Positions 52,754 to 61,289 of a DNA stretch of 64,000 bases are shown one piece after another. The notes beneath the pieces are model-generated. The model was not told where the DNA came from and searched no databases. It worked only from the letters and a program-made list of their open reading frames with translations. Every line of letters begins with the position of its first letter. Position 1 is the first letter of the stretch. Location of the stretch: positions 1-64,000 of the forward strand of contig JAEWAF010000011.1 in the NCBI GenBank assembly GCA_023391815.1. Reading direction: 5' to 3'. Both the position numbers and the translations under genes were made by a program. The stretch is from Pseudomonadota bacterium. Lineage in GTDB: Bacteria; Pseudomonadota; Gammaproteobacteria; Steroidobacterales; Steroidobacteraceae.

Positions 52754-54183
52754 CGCGAGAAGCTCACCAATTTCACATCGGTGTAGCCAAGCAATCCTTC
52801 AAGACCGCTCTCGCTGCCATAACCGCTATTCTTCACGCCCTGGAACGGCGTCTCGGGCATGGACACGCCGGTGTGGTTGACGCCCACCATGCCCGCTTCC
52901 AGGCGGGCGGAGATGTCATGGGCTCGCGCCAGGTCGTTTGTATATAAATAGGCGGCCAAGCCGAATTCCAGTCGGTTCGCCGCGACCACCGCTTGTTCGG
53001 CCGTGTCGAACGCCGAGACGACCGCGATCGGGCCGAACGGTTCCTGACGCATCACCTGCGCGTGATCCGGCGCATCGACGATCACGGTTGGCGCGAAGAA
53101 GTACCCCTCACGATCCAACTGCCGACCGCCAGTGGTCACGCGCGCTCCCTGTAACCTGGCATCGTCGACCATCGCTTGCATGGCGGTCACTCGCCGTTCG
53201 TGCGCGAGCGGCCCCATGAAGACGCCTTCTTCTCTGCCATCGCCAACGCGCAGCGCGCCGGCCGCCGCAGTAAATGCATCGACAAAGCGCGCATGAATGG
53301 AGCGCTCGACGTAAAGCCGTGTCGGCGAAGTACATACCTGTCCGGCGTTGCGAAACTTCGCCGGAATCAGATCGCGAACGACGCGCTCCACGTCGGCATC
53401 GGCAAACACGATCACCGGCGCATGCCCGCCCAACTCCAGCGTGCACCGTTTGAGCGTGCGGCCGGCCTGCGCCGCAATCGATTGGCCGACCGCGACCGAA
53501 CCGGTGAAGGAGACTTTGCGGATCTCCGGCGCATCGAGCAGTTGCGTGGAGATCTGCGCTGGATTGCCGAACACCACGTTCACCACGCCCGGCGGCAACC
53601 CCGCTTCTTCAAGACAGCTCAACACCTGCAGGAAAGAGCCCGGTGTTTCCTCGGCAGGTTTGATGACCGTCGTGCAGCCGGCAGCCAATGCGCCGCCCAG
53701 CTTGCGTGCCGGCAAGTTGACGGGAAAGTTCCAAGGCGTGAACGCCGCGACCGGGCCGACCGGCACGCGCGCCACGTGTTGCATCAGAATCGAAGGATTG
53801 CGGGGCGGCACCGTGCGTCCATACAGGCGCTTACCCTCTTCGGCCAGAAACAAAATGATATCGGCCGAGAGCGTGACCTCGCGCGTCGACTCCGCGAGGC
53901 TCTTGCCTTGCTCGAGCGTGAGCACTTCGCCGATCTGACGGGCCCGCTGCTTCATCAGGGCCGCCGCTCGCGCCAGGATTTCATAGCGTTCGACGGCAGT
54001 CAGCCCACTCCATAGCGGCAGGTTGCGCCGCGCGGCGGCGACCGCATTGTGCAGGTCGGTCGGCGTGGCGACCGGCAGACGCCCGATCTCCTGGCGAGTT
54101 GCCGGATTGAGCACGGCCACGCCGACGCGCTCATCGGCGCCGATGCGCTTGCCATCCACCGCCAGGAACAGCTCGGGATACAC
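52750..54183 (-). CDS. NAD(P)-dependent aldehyde dehydrogenase, first gene of the ABC operon
   Basis: 477 residues from GTG 54183, preferred because GGGAGGGGG lies directly upstream and the protein then begins YPELFLAVDGKR as in relatives; ATG 54195 would place that ribosome site inside the gene. Catalytic cysteine in NAGQVCTSPTR, base in ELGGHAP, cofactor loop FTGSVAVGQSI. The C-terminal FQGVKNSGYGSESG is of the succinate-semialdehyde/medium-chain type. It is a candidate for oxidising an aldehyde made by the operon's aminotransferase. Confidence 0.87.
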   Translation of the reverse strand: MYPELFLAVDGKRIGADERVGVAVLNPATRQEIGRLPVATPTDLHNAVAAARRNLPLWSGLTAVERYEILARAAALMKQRARQIGEVLTLEQGKSLAESTREVTLSADIILFLAEEGKRLYGRTVPPRNPSILMQHVARVPVGPVAAFTPWNFPVNLPARKLGGALAAGCTTVIKPAEETPGSFLQVLSCLEEAGLPPGVVNVVFGNPAQISTQLLDAPEIRKVSFTGSVAVGQSIAAQAGRTLKRCTLELGGHAPVIVFADADVERVVRDLIPAKFRNAGQVCTSPTRLYVERSIHARFVDAFTAAAGALRVGDGREEGVFMGPLAHERRVTAMQAMVDDARLQGARVTTGGRQLDREGYFFAPTVIVDAPDHAQVMRQEPFGPIAVVSAFDTAEQAVVAANRLEFGLAAYLYTNDLARAHDISARLEAGMVGVNHTGVSMPETPFQGVKNSGYGSESGLEGLLGYTDVKLVSFSR

Positions 54184-54204
54184 GCCCCCTCCCATCCGTA
54201 TTAA

Positions 54205-54249
54205 TGTACACGTTAATCAATCGTCTTGCGGTAGAATGTAACACGTTAA
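54205..54249. promoter_or_regulatory. Operator pair between the ABC operon and the HAD gene
   Basis: TGTACACGTTAA (54205-54216) and GTAACACGTTAA (54238-54249), each with an exact right arm, start 33 bp apart, about three DNA turns. They lie between divergent genes: 22 bases from the aldehyde dehydrogenase start and 43 from the HAD gene start. Confidence 0.62.
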
Positions 54250-54291
54250 CTATCTACGGGCGCAAGCGTCGCGCCCGGAACGTGGCGGAGC

Positions 54292-54936
54292 ATGAGCAAG
54301 ACCTGTGTGATCCTGGATTTCGGCGGCGTGATCTCGCGCACGCCGTTCGAGCAGCATCGTCTGACGGAGCGTGTCCTGAACCTGCCCGCCGGTACGCTCA
54401 CCTGGCAGGGGCCGCTGGCGCCCGAAAGCGACGAGCTGTGGCAACGCATGCTGGCCGATCAGATCAGCGAGCGGGAATACTGGCGGCTGCGCGCCGAAGA
54501 AGTCGGCCGCATGGTCGGTGAGGAATGGCGGGACGTGATCACTTTCCTGCGTCGGATTCGTGGCGCCGATCCGAATGCATCGATCCGGCCCGAGGCGATT
54601 GCTTTCATCGAAACCGCGCAGCGACGCGGCAAGCGCCTCGCGGTGCTCAGCAACGAGCTCGACCTGTTCTACGGCCGCGAATTTCGCGAGCGCATCTCGA
54701 TCCTGCGACACATGGAGCGGATCGTGGATGGCACCTACACGCAGGTGCTCAAGCCCAGTCCCGAAGCCTATTTGAACTGTCTGCGAGCGCTCGAGATCGA
54801 CGCCGCCGAAGCGGTGTTCGTCGACGATCAGCCTCGCAACGTAGAGGGCGCGCGTCGCGTGGGCCTGACCGCGGTTCAGTTCGATGTGCGCGACCCAGCC
54901 GGATCGTACGCGGCGGTCGAGCAGTACATTTATTAG
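54292..54936 (+). CDS. HAD-family hydrolase (subfamily IA)
   Basis: 214 residues. Motif I is LDFGGVIS, so the usual second aspartate (DxD) is glycine, as in the epoxide-hydrolase-N-terminal-like branch. Motif II is AVLSNEL, the lysine is in VLKPSPEAY, and the acidic motif is FVDDQPRNVEGAR. With the second aspartate missing, ordinary phosphatase activity is doubtful; the nucleophile Asp remains. It opens the rightward series and is followed 9 bases later by an aminotransferase gene whose ribosome site overlaps its stop. Confidence 0.82.
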   Translation: MSKTCVILDFGGVISRTPFEQHRLTERVLNLPAGTLTWQGPLAPESDELWQRMLADQISEREYWRLRAEEVGRMVGEEWRDVITFLRRIRGADPNASIRPEAIAFIETAQRRGKRLAVLSNELDLFYGREFRERISILRHMERIVDGTYTQVLKPSPEAYLNCLRALEIDAAEAVFVDDQPRNVEGARRVGLTAVQFDVRDPAGSYAAVEQYIY

Positions 54937-54945
54937 GAGAGTCGA

Positions 54946-56292
54946 ATGTCAGCAGCACCTGAGCACGCGCCGCTGAGCGCCGAGCATTTCTGGCAACCGA
55001 TGGCGCATCCCGCCGAAGTGCGCGCCGACCCGGCACGCGTCATCGTCAGCGGCGAAGGTGTCCACGTCACGGACGATCGTGGCCGCCGCGTGATCGACGC
55101 GGTTGCGGGCTTGTGGAATGTGACGCTGGGATATTCGGTCGAGCCGATCAAGCAAGCGATCGCCGAGCAGCTGAACCGACTGCCCTACTTCTCCTCCTTT
55201 CGCGGCACCACCCACCCGGGCGCGTTGCAGTTGTCCCAGCAACTGGCCCGCTGGTTCGCGCCTGAAGGCATGACCCGGTGCTTCTTCAGCTCGGGCGGCT
55301 CGGACGCGATCGAGACAGCGCTGCGCCTGGCACGCCAATACTGGAAAGTGCGCGGCGAGCGCGACCGGCACAAATTCATCTCTCTGAGGCGCGGTTATCA
55401 CGGCACCCACTTCGGCGGCGCCGCCATCAATGGCAATCAGCAGTTTCGTCGCAACTACGAGCCGCTGCTGCCAGGGTGCACGCATATCCCCGCGCCGTTC
55501 GATTACAGAAATCCTTTCGATGAGACCGACCCCGAGCGCCTCGGCCAACTGTGCGCGCGACTGCTCGATGAGGAGATTCAGTTCCAAGGCCCCGACACCG
55601 TGGCCGCCTTCATCGCCGAGCCGGTGCTGGGTGCCGGTGGCGTCATCGTACCGCCGCCCAACTTCTGGCCGCTGGTGCGCGAGGTGTGCGACCGACACGG
55701 CGTGTTGTTGATCGCCGATGAAGTGGTGACAGCCTTCGGACGCACCGGCCACGTTTGCGGCTCGCGAGCCTGGGGCGTGCAACCGGACATGATGTGTTTC
55801 GCCAAGGCCATCACCAACGGGTACTTTCCGTTTGGCGGCACGCTGATCAACGAGCGCGTCGCCAGTGTGTTCGAAACGAACCAGAATTCTTTCGGTGCCA
55901 TCGGTCACGGCTACACCTACAGCGCTCATCCCGTCGGCTGCGCAGCGGCGCTGGCCACGCTGGCGATCACGGAACAACAACAGGTCCACCGGAATGCAGC
56001 GGTTCAAGGCGAACGTTTGCTCGCCGGACTGCGCTCGTTGCAGGACAAGCATGCGCTGATCGGCAACGTGCGCGGCAAGGGGCTCATGGCCTGCGTGGAA
56101 CTGGTCAGCAATCGCGACACCAAAGCCCCGCTCGACAAGAAATCCATGGCGCGGGTCGCCGATCGAACGTTCGATGCCGGCGCACTGGTGCGCGTTTCCT
56201 CGAACAACCTGATCCTGTCGCCGCCGCTGGTGCTGCAAGCCGAGCATGTCGACGCGATCGTCGCCGCCATCGATGCCGGATTGAAACAATGA
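54946..56292 (+). CDS. Class III omega-aminotransferase
   Basis: 448 residues from ATG 54946 (TAGGAGAG upstream). PLP lysine in FAKAITNGYFPFGG, ring-binding Asp in LIADEVVTAFGRTG, and SSGGSDAIETALRLARQYW plus GYHGTHFGG for the phosphate site. The pattern is of omega-amino acid:pyruvate or polyamine/amine transaminases, different from the GSA-like enzyme of the leftward operon. It overlaps the following amidohydrolase start (ATGATG). Confidence 0.87.
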   Translation: MSAAPEHAPLSAEHFWQPMAHPAEVRADPARVIVSGEGVHVTDDRGRRVIDAVAGLWNVTLGYSVEPIKQAIAEQLNRLPYFSSFRGTTHPGALQLSQQLARWFAPEGMTRCFFSSGGSDAIETALRLARQYWKVRGERDRHKFISLRRGYHGTHFGGAAINGNQQFRRNYEPLLPGCTHIPAPFDYRNPFDETDPERLGQLCARLLDEEIQFQGPDTVAAFIAEPVLGAGGVIVPPPNFWPLVREVCDRHGVLLIADEVVTAFGRTGHVCGSRAWGVQPDMMCFAKAITNGYFPFGGTLINERVASVFETNQNSFGAIGHGYTYSAHPVGCAAALATLAITEQQQVHRNAAVQGERLLAGLRSLQDKHALIGNVRGKGLMACVELVSNRDTKAPLDKKSMARVADRTFDAGALVRVSSNNLILSPPLVLQAEHVDAIVAAIDAGLKQ

Positions 56293-57731
56293 TGAAACGA
56301 ACGATCGGGTGGCTCGCGATCCTGGGGCTCGGAATCTTCAGCGCCGCCCAGGCGCAACAGCCGCCCAGCTTCGGCCCGGAAGTGCGACAGTTCATTTCGC
56401 ACGATGCGCCGCTGATCGCGCTGACTCACGTCCGAGTCATCGACGGCACCGGCGCGGAGGCGATGGAAGATCGCACTGTCATCGTTCGCAACGGCATGAT
56501 CGACGCCATCGGTCCGTCCGCGACGACACCGGTACCGGCGGGGGCCGAAGTGCTCGAACGACGCGGCTATACGGTCTTTCCGGGCTTGGTCGGCATGCAC
56601 GACCATTTGTTCGATGTTCCGCCTCGCAATGACTTTTCCGCTTGGACCTTCCTCCCCGCCCCGCTCACGGCGCCGCGGCTTTATCTCGCGCATGGCGTAA
56701 CGACGATTCGCACCACGGGCACCGTTGCCTTCAACATCGATCTGGGCGTGAAACGCAGTATCGATGCCGGTCAGGCGGCAGGACCGCGCATCAATGTGAC
56801 CGCGCCATTCATCGTCGACCGGAGCGCTGCATCGAGCATGAACTGGGGCGTCGACGGGCCCGAGGGCGCTCGCAAGTTCGTGAGATTCTTCGCCGAGGCC
56901 GGCGCGCAATCGTTCAAGGTGTATCAATGGATGACTCGGGAGGAGCTCGCGGCGGTGATCGACGAGGCGCATCGGCTCGGCCTGAAAGTCACCGGCCACC
57001 TGTGCTCCATCACCCACCGCGAAGCCGCCGAGCTGGGCATCGACAACATCGAGCACGGCTTCAGCTTCATGACCGATTTCAACCCGACTAAGCGGCCCGA
57101 TGAATGCCCGCGGCCGGGCGGTAGCGCGCCGGTCACAGCGGATCAGCCGCGCTTCCAGGAGCTGGCACGACTGCTCGCGGCTCGAAACGTCGCCATCACC
57201 TCGACCATTCCGCTTGAAGAAATGTTCGGGCGGCCCGAAGCGGTCACCGATGAATATGTGTCCTATCTCACCACGGATACGCGCTTGGCCTATCTGCAGC
57301 GCCGCGCGCGCAACGAGCCGGTCATTCCAGGCATGCCGGTCGGCGGTGGCGCCGAGGCGATTCAACGCGAGGTCGGCCGATTGCGGGCCTTCGTTGCCGC
57401 CGGCGGCCTGCTGATGCTCGGCCCGGATGCGATCGGCCCCGATCTGATCAAGGGACAGGCCGACCTACGCGGCATCGAGCTATTGGTCGAAGGCGGCTTC
57501 ACGCCTTCCCGGGCGATCCAGATCGCCACCGCCAACGGCGCGAAATTCCTGGAAATGCAGGACTTGGGCACGCTCACGCCGGGCAAGCGCGCCGACCTGG
57601 TGCTGGCTCGGGGCAACCCGGCACAGCGCATCGCCGACATTCATAACATCGAGATCGTGTTCAAGGACGGCATCGGTTACGACCCCGCCCGGCTCAAGGA
57701 CTCGGTGCGCGGCCAAATGGGGCTGAGATGA
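56289..57731 (+). CDS. Exported amidohydrolase (imidazolonepropionase-like)
   Basis: 480 residues from ATG 56289; the frame continues upstream, but that part is out-of-frame aminotransferase sequence. Signal peptide about 1-22 (FSAAQAQ). Metal motif GMHDHLF (H-x-H), then the lysine-region strand SFKVYQW, GHLCSITH, NIEHGF and the late aspartate in LGPDAIG. The C-terminal strand GTLTPGKRADLVL is typical of this superfamily. It hydrolyses a cyclic or linear amide or similar bond in the periplasm; the substrate is unknown. A second, larger exported amidohydrolase lies at the right edge of the window. Confidence 0.85.
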   Translation: MMKRTIGWLAILGLGIFSAAQAQQPPSFGPEVRQFISHDAPLIALTHVRVIDGTGAEAMEDRTVIVRNGMIDAIGPSATTPVPAGAEVLERRGYTVFPGLVGMHDHLFDVPPRNDFSAWTFLPAPLTAPRLYLAHGVTTIRTTGTVAFNIDLGVKRSIDAGQAAGPRINVTAPFIVDRSAASSMNWGVDGPEGARKFVRFFAEAGAQSFKVYQWMTREELAAVIDEAHRLGLKVTGHLCSITHREAAELGIDNIEHGFSFMTDFNPTKRPDECPRPGGSAPVTADQPRFQELARLLAARNVAITSTIPLEEMFGRPEAVTDEYVSYLTTDTRLAYLQRRARNEPVIPGMPVGGGAEAIQREVGRLRAFVAAGGLLMLGPDAIGPDLIKGQADLRGIELLVEGGFTPSRAIQIATANGAKFLEMQDLGTLTPGKRADLVLARGNPAQRIADIHNIEIVFKDGIGYDPARLKDSVRGQMGLR

Positions 57732-57817
57732 CAGGCGAATGACGCCCGGTCGGTCGTTGTAACGTGCCGCCCGGCGGCGTGGACGATATACGCCGTGTAA
57801 TGGCAGAATGCCCCGCA

Positions 57818-58423
57818 ATGCCAGCCAGAAAAAGCAACAAACAGTCGGCCCAAGCGCAACGCGCGGCGGCCATGTCGAAGAACATTCCCTTGCGCGACCT
57901 TTCTCGTTCCCTGCCGCTGGCTCTGATGCGGGCCCGCGAATCGGTGATGCAATACTTCCGGCCGCATCACCGTCGTTATCAAGTCACCGAACAGCAGTGG
58001 CGCGTGTTGCGCGTGCTGTTCAAGAGCGGCGAATTGGAAGCGACCGAGCTGGCGCGCCAGGCGTTGCTGCTCGCGCCCAGCCTCACTCGCATTCTGCGCG
58101 ACCTGGAAGCCTCGCGAATGATCACGCGGCGCTGGGACGAAGCCGACCGCCGCCGCAGCATGATCGCCATCGCGCCCGCGGGCGTCGACCTGCTAGCCAA
58201 GGTCGCTCCTCTGTCGGAAGCCAGCTTCGCCGAAATCTCCCGGCTGTATGGCGAGGCGCGTCTGAATCAGCTGTTCAAGCTGTTGAGCGAGCTCGAAGAG
58301 GCGCTGAAACGCCCGGAATCGGAACAGGCCGAAGAATCGGACCAAGGCGACGAACGCGCCGCCGCCCCGGCTCCAGCCCGCCGCGCTCGCAAGAAGGCCA
58401 AGAAGAAGTCGTCGGCCCGCTAG
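57818..58423 (+). CDS. hpaR: MarR-family regulator, HpaR-like, with a basic C-terminal tail
   Basis: 201 residues if started at ATG 57818; GTG 57764, ATG 57800 and ATG 57872 are alternatives and none has a strong ribosome site. The core (SLPLALMRARESVMQYFRP; VTEQQWRVLRVLF; APSLTRILRDLEASRMI; RRSMIAIAPAG) matches the homoprotocatechuate-pathway repressor HpaR closely, with the winged helix at about 55-120. An extra tail of about 38 residues is first acidic, then Lys/Arg/Ala-rich (RRARKKAKKKSS), like histone H1-type tails, and is not normal in HpaR. It is the likely reader of the repeated TTAAC-N2-GTTAA sites, released by a ring-cleavage pathway compound. Confidence 0.8.
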   Translation: MPARKSNKQSAQAQRAAAMSKNIPLRDLSRSLPLALMRARESVMQYFRPHHRRYQVTEQQWRVLRVLFKSGELEATELARQALLLAPSLTRILRDLEASRMITRRWDEADRRRSMIAIAPAGVDLLAKVAPLSEASFAEISRLYGEARLNQLFKLLSELEEALKRPESEQAEESDQGDERAAAPAPARRARKKAKKKSSAR

Positions 58424-58508
58424 CGCGCATCGAGGTCGCTTAACGCGCGAAGCTTTTTCTCGATGTCCGGCTGCTCGCGCTGCTCCTTCGTATACTCCAG
58501 CGTCCGTC

Positions 58509-59243
58509 TCAATAACCGATCGTGAAGCGTCGCCCGACGTGCCGCGCTCGTTCCGCTTCATCGATCATCGCCACCGCGTAATCTTCCATCGAGATCCGGC
58601 TCTCGCCCTTCGCGTCGGTCACGAGCTTGTCGTCACCGAGGCGGAACTTGCCTGTGCGCTCGCCCGGCGCGATGCGCCCGGCGGGGCTGAAGTAGGTCCA
58701 TTTCACATCCGCAACGGTGCGGTAGTAATCGAGCGCCGCCATCTGCCCCATGAGCTCCGGTCGAATCGCTTCGGGCAGCCTGGTGGCGAATAACACGCCT
58801 GGCGCGACTTCCAGACTGCCGGCCCCGCCGACGACGAGCAGACGCGGCGCCTTGGCGCCCAATGTTCTCAGCGCCTTTACCAGCGACTCGGCAGCTTTGC
58901 GATAAATCTCATAATCCGGGTTGTCGGCACGACCGGCGCCGACCGCGCTGATGACGACGTCCTGGCCTGCGACGAGCTCAGCCACTCGCGGCGAATCGAG
59001 CACGTCACCCGATTTCGCGCTCAGACGTGGATTGTCCTTCGGAATCCGAGCGGGATCGCGGGAGATGACGGTCACCTGATGGCCGCGCTGGAGCGCCTCG
59101 GCGACGATGCGCGACCCGATGTTGCCGGTGCCGCCGAACACAGTGATCTTGAGTGAATCCGCCGCCCGCGCGTTGCCAGTGGCGAACGCCAGCAGCGCAG
59201 CCATCACGGCAGCGGCGAATCGGAAACGGCTCAACAGTCTCAT
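58509..59243 (-). CDS. Exported NAD(P)-binding protein (NmrA/SDR-like)
   Basis: 244 residues. The Rossmann motif VFGGTGNIGSRIVAEAL and a central VVISAVGAGRADNPDY fit atypical short-chain dehydrogenases of the NmrA/YwnB type. The unusual point is a clear Sec signal before it (AAAVMAALLAFATGNARAAD), since free NAD(P)H is cytoplasmic. The S-Y-K catalytic set is not evident. It may bind rather than convert a ligand. It is divergent from the PQQ dehydrogenase, sharing a promoter gap with an operator-like site. Confidence 0.78.
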   Translation of the reverse strand: MRLLSRFRFAAAVMAALLAFATGNARAADSLKITVFGGTGNIGSRIVAEALQRGHQVTVISRDPARIPKDNPRLSAKSGDVLDSPRVAELVAGQDVVISAVGAGRADNPDYEIYRKAAESLVKALRTLGAKAPRLLVVGGAGSLEVAPGVLFATRLPEAIRPELMGQMAALDYYRTVADVKWTYFSPAGRIAPGERTGKFRLGDDKLVTDAKGESRISMEDYAVAMIDEAERARHVGRRFTIGY

Positions 59244-59297
59244 GGCATCACCTCCACGCGGATCGAAGACTCAGCGACGCCCCTGCGCCACAGATTG

Positions 59298-59309
59298 TTA
59301 ACGTGTTAT
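59298..59309. promoter_or_regulatory. TTAAC-N2-GTTAA site overlapping a -10 box, upstream of the PQQ dehydrogenase
   Basis: TTAACGTGTTAT, one change from the perfect repeat. It abuts TATAAT (59309-59314), a consensus -10 hexamer for the rightward gene, so a bound repressor would block polymerase. It is 77 bases before the dehydrogenase start and 55 before the divergent NAD(P)-binding gene. Confidence 0.6.
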
Positions 59310-59385
59310 ATAATAGCTCGCGACCACAATCCACAACCGGGAATCTCAGCGGAGCTTCCCCAAGCGCGCGAACTGGAGAATAGTG

Positions 59386-61278
59386 ATGGCGAATCACCTG
59401 TACGGGGGACGGCCCGGCGCCACGATGGCGGCGCTCGGCATCGCGGTGTTCGGCCTGGCCACGATGGGCCCGGCGGCACACGGCGCGGAAGACGATGCGC
59501 GCTTGAGCGGCGGGCGACCGGATCTGCGCGCTCCGCCTCCCACCACTCGCATCTATCAACAGAAATGCGCGGGCTGTCACACCGACGCAGGCCTGGAAAT
59601 GAACGGCCGCATCGTCCCGAACAGCGCCGCACTCAAAGCCATGCAGCCGGAAAAACTGTATGAGGCCATGGCCAACGGCAAGATGCGAACGCAGGCCGAG
59701 GGCATCAGCGATCGTGACATGCGCGGCATCGCCGAAGCGATCACCGGCAAGAAACTCGGCGGCAGCACCGACACGTTGATCGGCGCGATGAAGAACAATT
59801 GCACCAGCAATCCGCCGCTGCCCGCGCTGAACCAGAGCGCCGCCTGGAACGGCTGGAGTCCGACAGCAAACAACGCCCGCTTCCAATCCGCGGACGCGGC
59901 TGGACTCTCCGCCGCCGACGTACCCAAGTTGAAACTCAAATGGGCCTTCGGTCTGCCGCTCGGCGCAAGCAGCTCGTCGCAGCCCTCGGTGGTCGCCGGG
60001 CGCGTCTTCGTCGGCAGCGACAACGCGACCATTTATTCGCTCGACGCAAAGACTGGCTGCGCATATTGGTCATATCGCGCGAAGGCGCCCGGCCGCTACG
60101 CGCCCATCGTCGCGCCGATTTCCGGCCACGCAGGCGTGAAACATGCGGTGTACTTCGCGACGAGCAACCGAATCGCGACGGCGCTGGACGCACAGACCGG
60201 CAAGCTGCTGTGGGAAACCTCCATTCCCGGTCAGCACGGACTGAGCGGCTCCTCGGCTTATCACGACGGTCGTTTATATATTCCGTTGACCGGCACCGAT
60301 GTCATCGGCGGCTTCAATCCCAAGGCGGAATGTTGCAAATCGCGTGGCGCCGTCGCCGCGCTGGATGCCAACACCGGCAAGATCCTTTGGAAAACCGAGG
60401 TGATTCCCGAGCCGCTGGTCAACACCGGCAAGAACTCGCTCGGCACACCGGTGTGGGGCCCTTCCGGCGCGGGCGTCTGGAACACGCCGACGATCGACGC
60501 AAAGCGCGGCGTGATCTATTTCGGCACCGGCAACAGCTACGGCCCCAAGGCCGCTTCGACCAGCGATTCCATCATGGCGGTGAGCATGCAGGATGGCTCC
60601 ATTAAATGGTGGCACCAGGAGTTCAAGTCCGACGCGTTCATGCTCGGCTGCCCCGATAAAGGTCCGGCCGGCGAGATCTGCCCCGAACAGATTGGCGAGG
60701 ACTGGGATTTCGGCGGCGCCTCGGTGATTTTGCAGCCCCTCGGCAACGGCAAAGATGTGCTGGTCGCGGCCGGCAAAGGCGGCATCGCGATCGCGCTCGA
60801 TCCGGATCAGAAGGGCAAGCTGCTCTGGCGCACCAAGCTCTACGACGACACTCCGCCAACCGCCGATGGCCTGGTGCTGTTCGGCGGCACCGCCGACGGT
60901 AAACGTGTTTACTTTCCGCTGCAGCGGGAAGGCGGCGGCCTGAAGGCGTTGCAGCTGGCCACTGGCAAGATCGATTGGGATGCGCGCCTCGACACCGATC
61001 GGCGCGGTCAGATCGGCGCGGCCACCGGCATTCCCGGCGTCGTCTTCACCGGCGGCTGGGATGGCATCCTCCGGGCGGTGAACATGGACGGCAAAGTGAT
61101 CTGGTCCTTCGACACGCGTCGTCGCTTCGACGCGGTGAATGGCGTCATCGCGATCGGCGGATCGCTCGGCTCGCCGGGCCCCACCATCGCCAACGGCATG
61201 ATGTACGTCGCTTCGGGTTACACCGGTTTTCAGAACGGTACGCCGGGCAACGTGATCCTGGCGTTCGGCGTCGAATGA
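59386..61278 (+). CDS. PQQ-type dehydrogenase with N-terminal cytochrome c domain (polyvinyl-alcohol dehydrogenase-like)
   Basis: 630 residues from ATG 59386 (GGAGAA 5 bases upstream). Signal peptide about 1-35. One heme site, CAGCH, at about residue 62, in a small cytochrome c domain. Then an eight-blade propeller with repeated blade motifs (GCAYWSYRAK, GKLLWETS, GKILWKTE, GKIDWDAR, GKVIWSFD). Paired cysteines (AECCKS) resemble the disulfide found in quinoprotein alcohol dehydrogenases. Architecture matches secondary-alcohol/polyvinyl-alcohol dehydrogenases, passing electrons from PQQ to heme in the periplasm. The real alcohol is unknown. No PQQ synthesis genes are in the window. Confidence 0.85.
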   Translation: MANHLYGGRPGATMAALGIAVFGLATMGPAAHGAEDDARLSGGRPDLRAPPPTTRIYQQKCAGCHTDAGLEMNGRIVPNSAALKAMQPEKLYEAMANGKMRTQAEGISDRDMRGIAEAITGKKLGGSTDTLIGAMKNNCTSNPPLPALNQSAAWNGWSPTANNARFQSADAAGLSAADVPKLKLKWAFGLPLGASSSSQPSVVAGRVFVGSDNATIYSLDAKTGCAYWSYRAKAPGRYAPIVAPISGHAGVKHAVYFATSNRIATALDAQTGKLLWETSIPGQHGLSGSSAYHDGRLYIPLTGTDVIGGFNPKAECCKSRGAVAALDANTGKILWKTEVIPEPLVNTGKNSLGTPVWGPSGAGVWNTPTIDAKRGVIYFGTGNSYGPKAASTSDSIMAVSMQDGSIKWWHQEFKSDAFMLGCPDKGPAGEICPEQIGEDWDFGGASVILQPLGNGKDVLVAAGKGGIAIALDPDQKGKLLWRTKLYDDTPPTADGLVLFGGTADGKRVYFPLQREGGGLKALQLATGKIDWDARLDTDRRGQIGAATGIPGVVFTGGWDGILRAVNMDGKVIWSFDTRRRFDAVNGVIAIGGSLGSPGPTIANGMMYVASGYTGFQNGTPGNVILAFGVE

Positions 61279-61289
61279 GGGAGCCCGCC

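Noticed and set aside
55755..56288. Extension of the amidohydrolase gene to 55755
   Set aside because: It is another frame of the aminotransferase; a signal peptide starts at ATG 56289.
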